A stretch of DNA of 64,000 nt from Paenibacillus_AR mesotrionivorans (GTDB lineage Bacteria; Bacillota; Bacilli; Paenibacillales; NBRC-103111): NCBI RefSeq assembly GCF_046098205.1, contig NZ_JBJURJ010000001.1, forward strand, positions 124,001 to 188,000. Reading direction: 5' to 3'. Shown one piece after another: positions 32,858 to 42,059 of this stretch. A program made the translations under genes and the position numbers. Positions within the stretch are counted from its first letter, which is position 1. Each line of letters starts with the position of its first letter. The notes below the pieces were generated by a model. The model did not search any database. It was given only the letters and a program-made list of their open reading frames with translations, and was not told the DNA's origin.

Positions 32858-33460
32858 ATGAACAACCTCATGGTCTTCAACATTGCGGCTGTTTTCTGCA
32901 TGACCTTGTTTTATCTAGCTTACTTCTATAAGCAGTTTCGGCTGGCCCAACAAGGCATCCGCACCAACCGGCTGGCCCGGGGACCGAAACCGACTAGAAC
33001 CAAACGGGTGGAAACCGCCCTGGTGGCAGCCACTTACATCATGGCGGTGATCCAATACGCCAGCGCCGGGCTATCGGGATATTTGGGCGGGTTTTCCCTG
33101 CCAAAGGACGTACGGTCCACCGGTGTTTTCCTGATGGTCATCGGTGTGGCTTTTTTTATTGCTGCCTTAATCACCATGCGGGATAACTGGCGGGCAGGTG
33201 TGGAGGAGAACCAGCAAACGGCCATGGTGGTGCAGGGTGTGTACCGGATCAGCAGGAATCCTGCCTTTGTCGGCTTCGACCTGCTTTACTTGGGCAGTGC
33301 TCTGGCGATGCCGAACATCGTCATTTGCCTGGCCGCCATATGCTGCATCCTCATTCTTCACCAACAGATTCTGGAGGAGGAAAAGCTCCTGCCCAGCCTG
33401 TTCGGCCCGGCTTACCTGGATTACAAAAAGCATACTCCCCGTTACATATTGTTTCTATAG
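32858..33460 (+). CDS. Isoprenylcysteine carboxyl methyltransferase-family membrane protein
   Basis: 200 residues from the ATG at 32858 (AGGAGG lies close before it). Five membrane helices and the family C-terminus: VVQGVYRISRNPAFVGFDLLYLGSAL and HQQILEEEKLLPSLFGPAYLDYKKHTPRY. The region with RNP, EE and Y binds S-adenosylmethionine in ICMT proteins. True prenylcysteine methylation is not known in these bacteria, so the substrate is probably a lipid or small molecule. Confidence 0.85.
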   Translation: MNNLMVFNIAAVFCMTLFYLAYFYKQFRLAQQGIRTNRLARGPKPTRTKRVETALVAATYIMAVIQYASAGLSGYLGGFSLPKDVRSTGVFLMVIGVAFFIAALITMRDNWRAGVEENQQTAMVVQGVYRISRNPAFVGFDLLYLGSALAMPNIVICLAAICCILILHQQILEEEKLLPSLFGPAYLDYKKHTPRYILFL

Positions 33461-33749
33461 GCTGGTGGCAATCCTATACATACATGTGGCACCTCACTGT
33501 GCTAACCGATAGAATGCGAGAGTGTGGAGCTTCGCCTTGGCACGTAACGGACCGACGATTAAGCCAGCGCCGCTATTCCCCCCCAAACGCAAGTTTGAGA
33601 ATCTTGCGGACACAGCATCACTTATTTGGCCACAATCGCACAAAAACCGGCTGCTTTCCCTCCCATAACGGATCCTCTGTCCGTCTGGATGGCAAAACGC
33701 CGGTTTTTCGTTGAATAGCGGAAGCTGTGTCCTTTGGGAAAAATGGGCG
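33461..33749. other. Intergenic region with repeats and terminator
   Basis: No gene supported. It holds the bidirectional terminator at 33642-33708 and two diverged copies of the TAACGG-type repeat (near 33544 and 33666, the second within the terminator loop). Confidence 0.5.
33642..33708. terminator. Bidirectional terminator with repeat in its loop
   Basis: AAAAACCGGC (33642-33651) and GCCGGTTTTT (33699-33708) are perfect arms. The loop carries an ATAACGGATCC element. Serves the converging methyltransferase and YyaL genes. Confidence 0.7.
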
Positions 33750-35807
33750 TTACATCAGCTGCTTCGGGTCCGTTACCGGCGCCTGACAGGCGAAATTCTC
33801 GCAGATATAAACGGCGGCTTTGCCTGCAACAGGAAGCTTTCCGACAGTCAGGGGCAGGAGAGCTTCCGCTTCTTCCTCCGCGCCTGCCGGGTGAAGCATC
33901 AAGGCCGTATCCGGCCGGTAACGCTGCCGCAAGGTGGAAGCCAGCGCCTCTGTATCCGCGGCGTCAACTTCCCCGGCAATAACCGCCTCCCGGCCGGGAT
34001 ACAGATGCAGATCGGCAGCCAACAGATACATGGCAAATCCGGGCGGGTACCCCATTACCGTGCCGGCGAAGGCTTTCAGTTGAGCTTCCGTCCGTTGGGC
34101 CAGCTCATCCGATCCAGTCAGCCTAGCCATTCGCACCAGATTATGGGCTGCTACGGAGTTGCCAGATGGCATCGCACCGTCGTACAGCTCCTTGGGCCGG
34201 GTAATCAGTTTTTCCCCGTCAGAGCCATTGAAAAACAGGCCGCCTTCCTCCTCATCCCAAAACACCCGCAGCATCTCCTCATTCAATGCCAGAGCATTCT
34301 TCAGATGCTCCAGCTTAAAGGTCGCTTCATACAGCTCGATCAGGCCGCACACCAAAAAGGCATAATCGTCCAAATACCCCAGATAAGCCGCTTCCCCATC
34401 CCGGTAACGGGCCAGCAGTCGTCCATCCTCCCTGCGAAGTTTGGCCATCAGGAACGCTGCCGCTCGCTCCGCCGCCACCGCATATTCCTTGCGGCTGAGT
34501 GCCTTAGCTCCCTTAGATAAAGCCATGATCATCAACCCGTTCCAGGCTGTCAGAATCTTGTCGTCCTTATGGGGGTGAATCCGCTTTTCCCGGTGCGCGA
34601 ACAGCTTCCGGCGGCATTCCTCCATTCGCTTCTTCAGCTGAAGAGGGTCCATCCCCCGCTCCTCAGCCGCATGCTCCAGGCTGACCGCGCCGATCAGATT
34701 AGGGATGCTGTGCCCTGCGAAATTGCCCACGGCAGTGACATCATAGATACTGCAATACAGTTCCGCGTCCTCATCTCCCAGCACCTTCGTCATTTCCCGG
34801 GGGGACCACACATAGAACAGACCCTCCTCCCCTTCCGAATCCGCATCCTCCGCGGAATAGAAACCACCCTCCGGGGAGGTCATATCCCGCAGCACATAGG
34901 TGAAGATTTCCTCCACAACCCGTGCATACAGCGTCTTGCCCGTAATCTGGTAGGCTTCCGTGAAGGTCATGGCCAACAGGGCATTGTCGTACAGCATCTT
35001 CTCAAAATGCGGCACCAGCCACTTCTCGTCCGTGGAATACCGCGCGAAACCAAAGCCCACATGATCGTACATACCGCCGCGGTGCATGGCCTGCAGCGTA
35101 TGCTCTACCATTTCCAGCGCATAGGCTTCCCCCGTACGGAAATGATATCTCAGCAGAAAAGACAAATTGTGGGAGGAGGGAAACTTGGGCGCCCGTCCAA
35201 ATCCTCCGTAACGCGCTTCGAAGTTCTTGTTGTACAGCTCATACGCTTGATGAAGCAGGCCCGCCCGGACTTCGCCACTGGAATGCTCACCCAGCTGCTT
35301 GCGGGTTTCATCCGCCACCTGCCTGCCGATGGCCGCCATGCCTTCCGGGTCCGCAGCCCACTTTTCCGCCACCTGGGCAAGCAGCTCCATCAGGCCTACC
35401 CGTCCGAATTTCCGGCGTTTGGGATAATACGTTCCCGCCAAAAAAGGCGTCCGGTCCGGCGCCAGCAGCACCGTCAACGGCCACCCGCCCTGCCCGGTCA
35501 TCGCCTGGCACACCGACATGTACACATGATCCACATCGGGCCGCTCCTCCCTATCCACCTTCACCGCAACAAAATGCGCATTCAGCAGCGCAGCAACCTC
35601 TTCATCCTCAAAGGACTCCCGCTCCATTACGTGGCACCAATGACAGGTACTATAGCCGACAGAAAGAAATATGGGCTTATTCTCCCGCTCCACCTTTTCG
35701 AAGGCCTCCTCCGACCAAGGAAACCAATCTACCGGATTATGAGCATGCTGCAGCAAATACGGCGACTTTTCCTTGGCTAAACGATTCGGTTCGCGTTGAG
35801 TGGTCAT
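33750..35807 (-). CDS. Thioredoxin-domain protein YyaL (DUF255/SPATA20-like)
   Basis: 685 residues. N-terminal thioredoxin-like domain with LLQHAHNPVDWFPWSEEAF and the redox motif CHWC in YSTCHWCHVM, then a six-hairpin glycosidase-like (alpha/alpha) domain with GGMYDHVGFGFARYSTDEKWLVPHFEKMLYDN. Full length for the family (about 680-690). Function uncertain; a redox or sugar-binding role is proposed by the domains. The start at 35807 follows GGAGGTG by eight bases. Confidence 0.93.
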   Translation of the reverse strand: MTTQREPNRLAKEKSPYLLQHAHNPVDWFPWSEEAFEKVERENKPIFLSVGYSTCHWCHVMERESFEDEEVAALLNAHFVAVKVDREERPDVDHVYMSVCQAMTGQGGWPLTVLLAPDRTPFLAGTYYPKRRKFGRVGLMELLAQVAEKWAADPEGMAAIGRQVADETRKQLGEHSSGEVRAGLLHQAYELYNKNFEARYGGFGRAPKFPSSHNLSFLLRYHFRTGEAYALEMVEHTLQAMHRGGMYDHVGFGFARYSTDEKWLVPHFEKMLYDNALLAMTFTEAYQITGKTLYARVVEEIFTYVLRDMTSPEGGFYSAEDADSEGEEGLFYVWSPREMTKVLGDEDAELYCSIYDVTAVGNFAGHSIPNLIGAVSLEHAAEERGMDPLQLKKRMEECRRKLFAHREKRIHPHKDDKILTAWNGLMIMALSKGAKALSRKEYAVAAERAAAFLMAKLRREDGRLLARYRDGEAAYLGYLDDYAFLVCGLIELYEATFKLEHLKNALALNEEMLRVFWDEEEGGLFFNGSDGEKLITRPKELYDGAMPSGNSVAAHNLVRMARLTGSDELAQRTEAQLKAFAGTVMGYPPGFAMYLLAADLHLYPGREAVIAGEVDAADTEALASTLRQRYRPDTALMLHPAGAEEEAEALLPLTVGKLPVAGKAAVYICENFACQAPVTDPKQLM

Positions 35808-35895
35808 GGGCATCACCTCCTTTTTCGAACATTCTTTTGCTCAAGGATATTTTACCCAAAAAAGGGAGCCTCCATGAACCCGTACTTCCAAACCT

Positions 35896-36225
35896 CTACT
35901 CGCCAATACCACTCTGCTTCAAATGCTCCATCCCCCACACATTCATTGCCTCCAGGATAGGCTTTAACGATTGCCCCAGCACGGTAAGATCATATTCCAC
36001 CCTTGGCGGCACCTCCGGATAAACAGTCCGCTGGATAATCCCATCCTTCTCCAGCTGGCGGAGCTGTTGGGTCAGCATTTTTTGGCTTATTCCATCAATC
36101 CCTTTGCTCAATTCATTGAACCTTTGGGTACCCTGGTTAAACAAATTCCTCAGAATCAGCACCTTCCACTTATGTCCGATCAAATTCACGGTATGCTCGA
36201 TAGGGCAATTTTTATCACATGGCAT
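35896..36225 (-). CDS. HxlR-family transcriptional regulator
   Basis: 109 residues, a winged helix of the DUF24/HxlR type: N-terminal CPIEHTVNLIGHKWKVLILRNL and FNELSKGIDGISQKMLTQQLRQLEKDGII, wing RTVYPEVPPRVEYDLT. There is a Cys pair near the N-terminus (Cys3 and Cys7, as CDKNC), which in YodB-type members is redox-active and senses quinones or aldehydes. Divergent from the cupin gene, which with the VOC gene is its likely target. Confidence 0.92.
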   Translation of the reverse strand: MPCDKNCPIEHTVNLIGHKWKVLILRNLFNQGTQRFNELSKGIDGISQKMLTQQLRQLEKDGIIQRTVYPEVPPRVEYDLTVLGQSLKPILEAMNVWGMEHLKQSGIGE

Positions 36226-36260
36226 GTTGTCGGCTCCTCACTATCATGAAGTCCATTACT

Positions 36261-36276
36261 TACTTTTTGGTCAGTA
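36261..36276. promoter_or_regulatory. Candidate HxlR operator
   Basis: TACT (36261-36264) and AGTA (36273-36276) flank TTTTGGTC, within a longer TTACTTACTTTTTGGTCAG run. YodB/CatR-type regulators bind TACT-AGTA dyads like this. It lies between the divergent genes. Confidence 0.4.
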
Positions 36277-36353
36277 TAGCACGAAATAGTGCCTTCTTGC
36301 GAAAAGATAGCATTGGCCTTATCGTAGAGTCCAACAGACGGGAGGTGTACCGC

Positions 36354-36671
36354 TTGGTAACATGCAATATTGAAGGCTTACTGGAAGCTGCTGCTACGAA
36401 AAGCTCCCGCAAAGCCATTTTTAAGGAGGGGCTGCTGGATACAGGACTGCTGCTTTATCCGCCGGGGCAATCCACGCCGGATCATAAACATGCGGATATA
36501 GACGAGGTTTTTTATGTGGTTTCCGGTGAAGGGACCGTGAGGATTAATAACGTAGAGCTCCTACTGAAGGAAAAGGATGTGCTGTATTCGCCCCACGGCG
36601 AGATGCATGGCTTCTATAATACCAGCCCCCACAACTGGGTAGTGCTTCAAGTTAAAGTGAAAGTCAATTAG
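36354..36671 (+). CDS. Cupin-domain protein
   Basis: 105 residues using a TTG at 36354, which sits eight bases after GGAGGTG; the frame is open further upstream but overlaps the regulator gene. Motif 1 reads PPGQSTPDHKHADIDEVFYVVSGEG (metal-binding His, His, Glu) and motif 2 SPHGEMHGFYN. A small one-domain cupin with an intact metal site. Followed after 15 bases by the VOC gene. Confidence 0.85.
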   Translation: MVTCNIEGLLEAAATKSSRKAIFKEGLLDTGLLLYPPGQSTPDHKHADIDEVFYVVSGEGTVRINNVELLLKEKDVLYSPHGEMHGFYNTSPHNWVVLQVKVKVN

Positions 36672-36686
36672 AAGGAGGAAAAGATA

Positions 36687-37067
36687 ATGTTTACACGCAT
36701 TGATCATGTCGCTTTTTCGGTGAAGGACCGGGCTAGATCCATCGCCTTTTATGAGGAGCATTTCGGCTTCAATAAATACTTCGAGCATGATGTGCCCGGA
36801 ATGCCGGACATTGAAAAAGTGGTTTACCTGCAATTGGGGGATACCGTGCTGGAGCTGGAGCATTGGACATCCGATAAAGAAAACAAAGGCTACCATTTCT
36901 GCCTGATCAGCGACAATTTCGACGAGGATTATGCCAGGCTGGTAGCGGCCGGGGTACCTGTGGTGAAGGAGCCGCACATCCCAAGCCCCCGTGTCCCGCA
37001 GGAGGCAGGCTGGAAACGGGTCGTGTTCCAAGGACCGGATGGCGAACAGATTGAGTTCCGGGGATAA
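36687..37067 (+). CDS. VOC/glyoxalase family protein
   Basis: 126 residues. Two beta-alpha-beta-beta-beta modules: IDHVAFSVKDRARSIAFYEEHFGF at the start and VVFQGPDGEQIEFRG at the end. Metal ligands can be placed at His7, Glu56 (LELEHW), His70 and Glu123. The family covers glyoxalase I, dioxygenases and thiol transferases, and the substrate is not fixed by sequence. Its linkage with HxlR and cupin suggests detoxification of a reactive electrophile. Confidence 0.9.
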   Translation: MFTRIDHVAFSVKDRARSIAFYEEHFGFNKYFEHDVPGMPDIEKVVYLQLGDTVLELEHWTSDKENKGYHFCLISDNFDEDYARLVAAGVPVVKEPHIPSPRVPQEAGWKRVVFQGPDGEQIEFRG

Positions 37068-37083
37068 AGCAAAAACGTCTTAG

Positions 37084-37160
37084 GGGGATAGCCGATCAGT
37101 TGCAGCAAGCCGGCTCGGCTTTTAAGATTGACCGCACCACTTCTGCTGATCGGTTATCCC
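37084..37160. terminator. Long inverted repeat between converging genes
   Basis: GGGGATAGCCGATCAG (37084-37099) and CTGATCGGTTATCCC (37146-37160) pair nearly perfectly over a 46-base loop. No T-run on the plus side, so it could be a processing structure. Confidence 0.5.
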
Positions 37161-37175
37161 TCCTACATATGGGCT

Positions 37176-38858
37176 TTATTTCTTGCGGTTTGCGGCGCTC
37201 AGAACCGATGCGAAGCTGTGGGCAAGATCCCCCTTGGCGGCTTGCGCCTTTTTCTCCAACTTCTCCATGCTCCCCCAGATCAGTTCAGCGACATGCCGGG
37301 CTTCATAGGGAACCTGAATCTTCATAATTGCGGCTAAAGCCTCCAGATTGGCCGGTTCTTCGAAGACAGGGCCAAACTTGGTAAACTTGCCATCCTGGCA
37401 GCGCAGCAAACAGGCCACAATTGTGGGCAGTGTAGTTTCGTCAACGCCGTAGCGGGTTATCAAAGCGGAGGTAAACGCAATCTGTACAGACTGATGCTCA
37501 TCGTCTACCACCTGCATATAGTCTTCCACAAGCGGAAAGAACGCCGGATTTTTCAGAGCGAGACCAAACACGGCATAGGTGCCGGGCATGCAGTTTTTCT
37601 CCCCGTCCGTATCCTCATACCACTCAAACTCCACCATAGCCAAGCGTGCGTAAGCCGCAAGCTTGGGAAGCAATTCTTCGTATTGCAGGGCATTGGCAAA
37701 AAAACGGTGGGTTTGCGACTTTGCCAGCCCGGGGACATCCAGGAACTGCTTATCCGACGATTTCAGCTTGATCTGATAGCTGCGGAAGAACCCCCGCGAG
37801 AGCAGGGCGCAGATAAAGTCCAGCCCTTTTCCATAACTGTCTGCGTGCTCCTCCTTGATGCGAATGGTAATGGTGGAGAACACATCATGGGCCTGACATT
37901 CAATCTGCGGATCCTTATATTGAATTACCTCTTCAGGAAGGGTACCGCTGCCCTCCTTCATCACCTGCGCCGCCTTCGTATACCCCAATTCCTGCAAACG
38001 CTCCAGAATATCCAGACCGTTCTGGCGGCTGTAGTTCGGTTCGTACTTGATGATCAGAATGGCGGTTTGCAATGCCAGCTCCAACTGCTTGAGATCAATG
38101 GAGGCTAAGTCAAGCCCCGCTTTTCGGGTATATTCCACCCGTCCCCACTGGGGTTTGTTCCGGTGGAAGTAAGCAGGCAGGAACTCCTCCTCCGTCCAAT
38201 GCTGGAAGGCGCGGATAAAATTCCCCTGGTGCTCCTTTAGCTTTTGGGGAATTGCTTTGTTGATTTCCATAACCCGTTCGTAGATGCGCATCACAAACGC
38301 CGTGTCCAAGTTCGGAAACAGCAGCGGATCAACCAGGTGATTGGACAAGAAGAAACTCTCCAGGGGGTCTGTGGGATAAGGCGCATTCTTCAGCTTGTTT
38401 GCAATATAGGTATGAATCCGCTGCAGCAGCATCTCCCGCTTCTGCTCATTCACTTCATGCAAAATCACGAGAGTCTCCGAGGGCTGCACTTCAATGCTTA
38501 CCTGAACCCGGTAATCGAGGAGCACACTGTTTTCGTAGGCTTGCAGCTTCTGTCTGATCCCCTGTTCAAGCAAAGGAATCAGTATGTTCTTCATCTGCTC
38601 CTGGTTTAGGGGAGGGTCCAGTGGGCGAATCCGGCCTTCATGCTCAGCCGATCCAAAGTCGCTAATCCAGGTGAACAATTCCAGTGTGTCTTGGGTATAG
38701 CGCATATGCAGCAGGTTGTGAATACCGATCTGAAGCGAGGTCCGGTTAACCGTCTTCTTCATCGCCTTTCCTTGCTTTTCCTCATTCTGCTGCAGCCAAT
38801 TTCCCACCACATCCACAATCTCTTCCGCCACTGCATGAATCGGGCTCATCTTCGTCAT
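37176..38858 (-). CDS. Large uncharacterised protein (possibly DUF6138)
   Basis: 560 residues from the ATG at 38858, six bases after GAGGTG; a GTG at 38867 is in frame but would lie in the binding site. Helical and charged, no signal peptide or membrane segment, no enzyme motif I can name. A repeated pattern of ...ALLSRGFFRSYQ and VEFEWYEDTDGEKNCMPGTYAVFGLAL suggests a helical-repeat scaffold. I recall similar proteins under DUF6138 but am not certain. It is preceded by a small broken ORF whose last codon overlaps the binding site. Confidence 0.6.
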   Translation of the reverse strand: MTKMSPIHAVAEEIVDVVGNWLQQNEEKQGKAMKKTVNRTSLQIGIHNLLHMRYTQDTLELFTWISDFGSAEHEGRIRPLDPPLNQEQMKNILIPLLEQGIRQKLQAYENSVLLDYRVQVSIEVQPSETLVILHEVNEQKREMLLQRIHTYIANKLKNAPYPTDPLESFFLSNHLVDPLLFPNLDTAFVMRIYERVMEINKAIPQKLKEHQGNFIRAFQHWTEEEFLPAYFHRNKPQWGRVEYTRKAGLDLASIDLKQLELALQTAILIIKYEPNYSRQNGLDILERLQELGYTKAAQVMKEGSGTLPEEVIQYKDPQIECQAHDVFSTITIRIKEEHADSYGKGLDFICALLSRGFFRSYQIKLKSSDKQFLDVPGLAKSQTHRFFANALQYEELLPKLAAYARLAMVEFEWYEDTDGEKNCMPGTYAVFGLALKNPAFFPLVEDYMQVVDDEHQSVQIAFTSALITRYGVDETTLPTIVACLLRCQDGKFTKFGPVFEEPANLEALAAIMKIQVPYEARHVAELIWGSMEKLEKKAQAAKGDLAHSFASVLSAANRKK

Positions 38859-38863
38859 TTTTG

Positions 38864-39014
38864 TCACCTCGTTAACGATTCAACGTCGTATGTATGATCC
38901 AAAAGAAGAGCAATCGTGAAAGACTCTTCTATTTCAGCTTTCGACTTCTTCCTTATTATACAAAATTTTGTCCAGTTCATCTCGGATCTTGAGGTATACG
39001 TTAGAACCTTCCAC
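38864..39014 (-). pseudogene. Small frame-broken ORF before the large protein
   Basis: A strong GGGGGGG(TG) lies upstream. In one frame a GTG at 39014 gives a good peptide of 26 residues (NVYLKIRDELDKILYNKEE) ending in TGA at 38936-38934. In the next frame the sequence continues sensibly as EIEESFTIALLLDHTYDVES to a TGA at 38866-38864. Dropping one base near 38936 would join them into one reading of about 50 residues. Either this is a decayed gene, a sequencing slip, or a shift of frame at the stop. I do not recognise the product. Confidence 0.45.
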
Positions 39015-39199
39015 AACATCACCCCCCCGCTATCTAAATGAAAGTCTAGCAACAAAAAACTCCTATATCTTGTACGTTCATCTATGATAAAGTGGAATAA
39101 CGGCAGGTTTTGTCATATTATGGGCCGCTTGCCTTGTGAGCGTGCTATCCGGTGAATAGCCGCTTACTCATCTTATGATACATAAATGGAGTGAAGCAG

Positions 39200-41386
39200 A
39201 TGAACGTCAGAAAAATGCTGTTGTTGCCATTCATGGTTATTTTCCTTCTTGGAAGCTTGGGCCTTCAAGCCAAAGCAGTCCAAGCCGCGGATTCCCTGGA
39301 ATACCGGGAGTATGATAATTTAATTAATATCCTAGAAGACGGGGATGGGCAAAACCGCGTTTTCCAGTTTACCACGAAGAACAAACTGACCGCTGTCAAT
39401 ACTACGCTGAGCTTGTATATCAATAACATCAAAGCAGATCCCAAGGACTACACAGTGGATTATGACAGTTATACCATCACCCTGAATAAAGCCCCTTACA
39501 GCGGTTCCGAGCTTCATATCCAATATGGTATTATCCCCGGTTTTGAGTGGGGAGAAGGAATCTCGGGCACACCTAACGTCGGTATTGCCCTGCCCAAGGG
39601 AGATGGTTCCACACGGACTTTTTCGGTACCGCTATATTACACGCTGAGCTCTACCAAAAACGTCAGTTTATACATAAACGGAACGAAGGTAACCTCCTCC
39701 AACTTTACCTTTAATGCCAAAACCAACACAATAACGTTATCCGAAAAACAGCAGGTACCGTATTCCGGCTCCACCATCTATTTTTATATCCCAGCAGCTT
39801 CTATAACGGGTCCACTTTCTCCTACTGGGGCAGAAGCGGAAAATCCTCCGGTCACAAGTCCGGTGCCAACCGCAACACCTAAAAGTTCACCGTCGGCCAG
39901 TCCGGTACCAAGTGCAACACCCAAGAGCTCTCCAACTGCCAGTCCAAAACCAAGTGTTACGCCCAAGAGCTCTCCGTCTGCCAGCCCTTCTCCGGGAGCG
40001 GCTACTCCCGCGGCTACACCTTCACCAAGCACTGGTAAAGAGACTTCCGGCAAACCCAAGGAGCCGCTGGCCCATGTTCCGACAGGTGAAAGCTATCCGG
40101 GCAGTATTACGGCCATGTCGGGAAACATCTTCACTGTGACACTGCCTGCAGCTGCTGGCGGTTCCGGCTTCACCTCGTATTTGATGGTGAAGAATGCCAG
40201 CGGCCAGGTGGTCAGACAGATTAAGCTTGAGCCCGGAAGCACGTCCATTTATTCCCTGGCAAACCTGGGGCTTCCCACAGGCGGCTATTATTCTTATCTA
40301 AAGACGGTTAATCAGTCAGGAGGACTGTCCGCATCCATTCCCCAATTTATGACCGTAAATCATGAGCCAAACAACATCCAGGTCTACATCGGGGGCGAAA
40401 AACAAAGCTATGAGCAGCCGCCTGTTAACTCCAACGGCAATGTGCTGGTTCCGCTGCGGGCCATCTTCGAATCCTTAGGCGCCACCGTTGAGTGGGACAG
40501 CTCCACTCAAACTGTAACGGCAACAAAAGAAGGCCGGACTGTTGTCCTGACCATAGGCTCCAAAACGGCCTACATCAATGGTGTTCCTGTAACCCTAAGC
40601 GCAGAACCACAATTGGTTAACGGCTATACGATGGTCCCGGTTCGTTTCGTCAGTGAAGCCTTCGGCGGCGAAGTAGAGTGGAATGGGGAAGCAAGCTCGG
40701 TTGTGGTTTTTCAAAACAAGCCCTCTGTTCCCACATCGGCTGAAAGTGAGCAGCCCGCTGCGGCACCGCCAGAACCAACCGAATCCGGGCCTTCCAGCAG
40801 CTCTCCTATTCTAAGCAATATCTCGAAGGGCATCTCTGCTCCCTCCGATATTGTGTTTGTCATCGACGTGACAGGCAGCATGGGTGAAGTCATCGACTAC
40901 ATCAAAGAATCCGTCAAAAGCTTCGTCGATTCCGTTCCCGCCGGTTCGAACTTTGCAGTTATGGCCTACCGAGACTTTAACTACTACGACGATTATTATA
41001 ACGATGTGGAATCCTTTGATTTTACCCAGGATAAAGATAAGCTAAAGGGGTATTTGGACACATTGGTGGCTTATGGCGGAGGGGATGACGATGAATCCGG
41101 CTTGGAAGCCATTCATATGGGGGCTTACATACTCGAAGAGCTCGGCAGCTCGAATGCCAAGCGGATCATTTTCGTGACCGATGCCGCTGTCCATGATACC
41201 TACCTGCTGTCCCAGTTTACTGTTCAAGAAACCGTGGATATGCTCAAAGCAGACAAGATTACATTCGATGCCATCGCTCCCACAAGCGGCCATGCGTACA
41301 ACCAGATTATCCAGTTGGTGAACAGCAATCCTGGCGGCATGCTCTACGATATTGAGGATGCTTCGGTGCTGTCGCTACACGAGTGA
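39200..41386 (+). CDS. Secreted surface protein with copper-amine-oxidase-type and VWA domains
   Basis: 728 residues from the ATG at 39200 (GGAG eight bases before). Signal peptide to about 31 (VQAA). Two similar 80-residue beta modules (SLYINNIKADPKDYTVDYD and SLYINGTKVTSSNFTFNAK), then a Ser/Pro/Thr linker with three 14-residue repeats (PxPxxTPKSSPSAS), an Ig-like part, a copper-amine-oxidase N1-type pair of beta repeats (PLRAIFESLGATVEWD, PVRFVSEAFGGEVEW), and a C-terminal von Willebrand A domain with an intact MIDAS, DVTGSMG, and Thr/Asp sites. No wall-sorting signal seen. Probably binds a metal-coordinated ligand outside the cell. Confidence 0.9.
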   Translation: MNVRKMLLLPFMVIFLLGSLGLQAKAVQAADSLEYREYDNLINILEDGDGQNRVFQFTTKNKLTAVNTTLSLYINNIKADPKDYTVDYDSYTITLNKAPYSGSELHIQYGIIPGFEWGEGISGTPNVGIALPKGDGSTRTFSVPLYYTLSSTKNVSLYINGTKVTSSNFTFNAKTNTITLSEKQQVPYSGSTIYFYIPAASITGPLSPTGAEAENPPVTSPVPTATPKSSPSASPVPSATPKSSPTASPKPSVTPKSSPSASPSPGAATPAATPSPSTGKETSGKPKEPLAHVPTGESYPGSITAMSGNIFTVTLPAAAGGSGFTSYLMVKNASGQVVRQIKLEPGSTSIYSLANLGLPTGGYYSYLKTVNQSGGLSASIPQFMTVNHEPNNIQVYIGGEKQSYEQPPVNSNGNVLVPLRAIFESLGATVEWDSSTQTVTATKEGRTVVLTIGSKTAYINGVPVTLSAEPQLVNGYTMVPVRFVSEAFGGEVEWNGEASSVVVFQNKPSVPTSAESEQPAAAPPEPTESGPSSSSPILSNISKGISAPSDIVFVIDVTGSMGEVIDYIKESVKSFVDSVPAGSNFAVMAYRDFNYYDDYYNDVESFDFTQDKDKLKGYLDTLVAYGGGDDDESGLEAIHMGAYILEELGSSNAKRIIFVTDAAVHDTYLLSQFTVQETVDMLKADKITFDAIAPTSGHAYNQIIQLVNSNPGGMLYDIEDASVLSLHE

Positions 41387-41404
41387 AATATAGGTTGTAC
41401 TAAA

Positions 41405-41446
41405 AAAAGCGAGCCCTCCTTTACTCATTAAGGCAGGCTCGCTTTT
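41405..41446. terminator. Bidirectional terminator
   Basis: AAAAGCGAGCC and GGCTCGCTTTT, 11-base arms, 20-base loop, between converging genes. Confidence 0.88.
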
Positions 41447-41454
41447 CATTTTTA

Positions 41455-41751
41455 TTATACTTGATGCGGAATCTCCCCTTTCTTTGTAAGAACCTCAATC
41501 ATAACTAAAGCCCCAACTTTGAAGCCCTCTACGAAGGATGCCGAGTTGAGCATGGCATGAGAAGTTCCATACAGGTCCAGTACCTCTTCCAGCAATTTAA
41601 AATCACTCTCGGAGAATTTTATTTTACATACCTCTAAAGTATTGGAGATTGCTCTATTATTTTGGCGGTATTCTGGATCAGTGGGCATGATCGTTTCATC
41701 AGGATGCAATTTGCCTTCATACAAGTCAGATAAGATACTCTTCATTTTCAT
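41455..41751 (-). CDS. Small DUF6809-like protein
   Basis: 98 residues, helical. Opening MKSILSDLYEGKLHPDETIMPTDPEYR and closing GFKVGALVMIEVLTKKGE match the family I know as DUF6809. Cytoplasmic, function unknown. Converges on the VWA gene. Confidence 0.7.
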   Translation of the reverse strand: MKMKSILSDLYEGKLHPDETIMPTDPEYRQNNRAISNTLEVCKIKFSESDFKLLEEVLDLYGTSHAMLNSASFVEGFKVGALVMIEVLTKKGEIPHQV

Positions 41752-42059
41752 CCTCCAAAAGTCAGTATTAAAATTAATTCCGTGATGTCGTCATTGCTTA
41801 ATCCCAAGTATACCTTATCCACTAATCGCATATTAACATTTATGCAGTATTCGTATAAAGGTACCGACAAGCTGACGTTCCAGTTGCTGTGTAAAAGGGC
41901 TGCTCTTAATTATATTCTTGTTCAAGTAGAATAAGGGTATTATAGCGAAACTATCACTAAACCACGATTTCCAACCAATACCAAAAAACCGCCCTTTCGA
42001 AGAACCGGAGAGACATCTCCTCTTCATCAAGGACGGTTTTCTTTATGCAGGCATCAGCT
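41752..42059. other. Intergenic region with terminator
   Basis: About 308 bases. A Rho-independent terminator for the MFS gene is at 41985-42040. A 65-codon ORF at 41833-42030 overlaps that terminator and has no binding site or family features, so it is not called. The remaining A/T-rich part (41755-41960) holds the upstream region of the DUF6809-like gene. Confidence 0.5.
41985..42040 (-). terminator. Terminator of the ROK-MFS unit
   Basis: AAAACCG and CGGTTTT arms with an inner GAAGA.../...TCTTC hairpin, followed on the minus strand by six T. Confidence 0.8.

Noticed and set aside
34569..35780. 403-codon plus-strand ORF
   Set aside because: Antisense to the YyaL gene.
41833..42030. 65-codon minus-strand ORF
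   Set aside because: No ribosome binding site, overlaps a terminator, no recognisable features.
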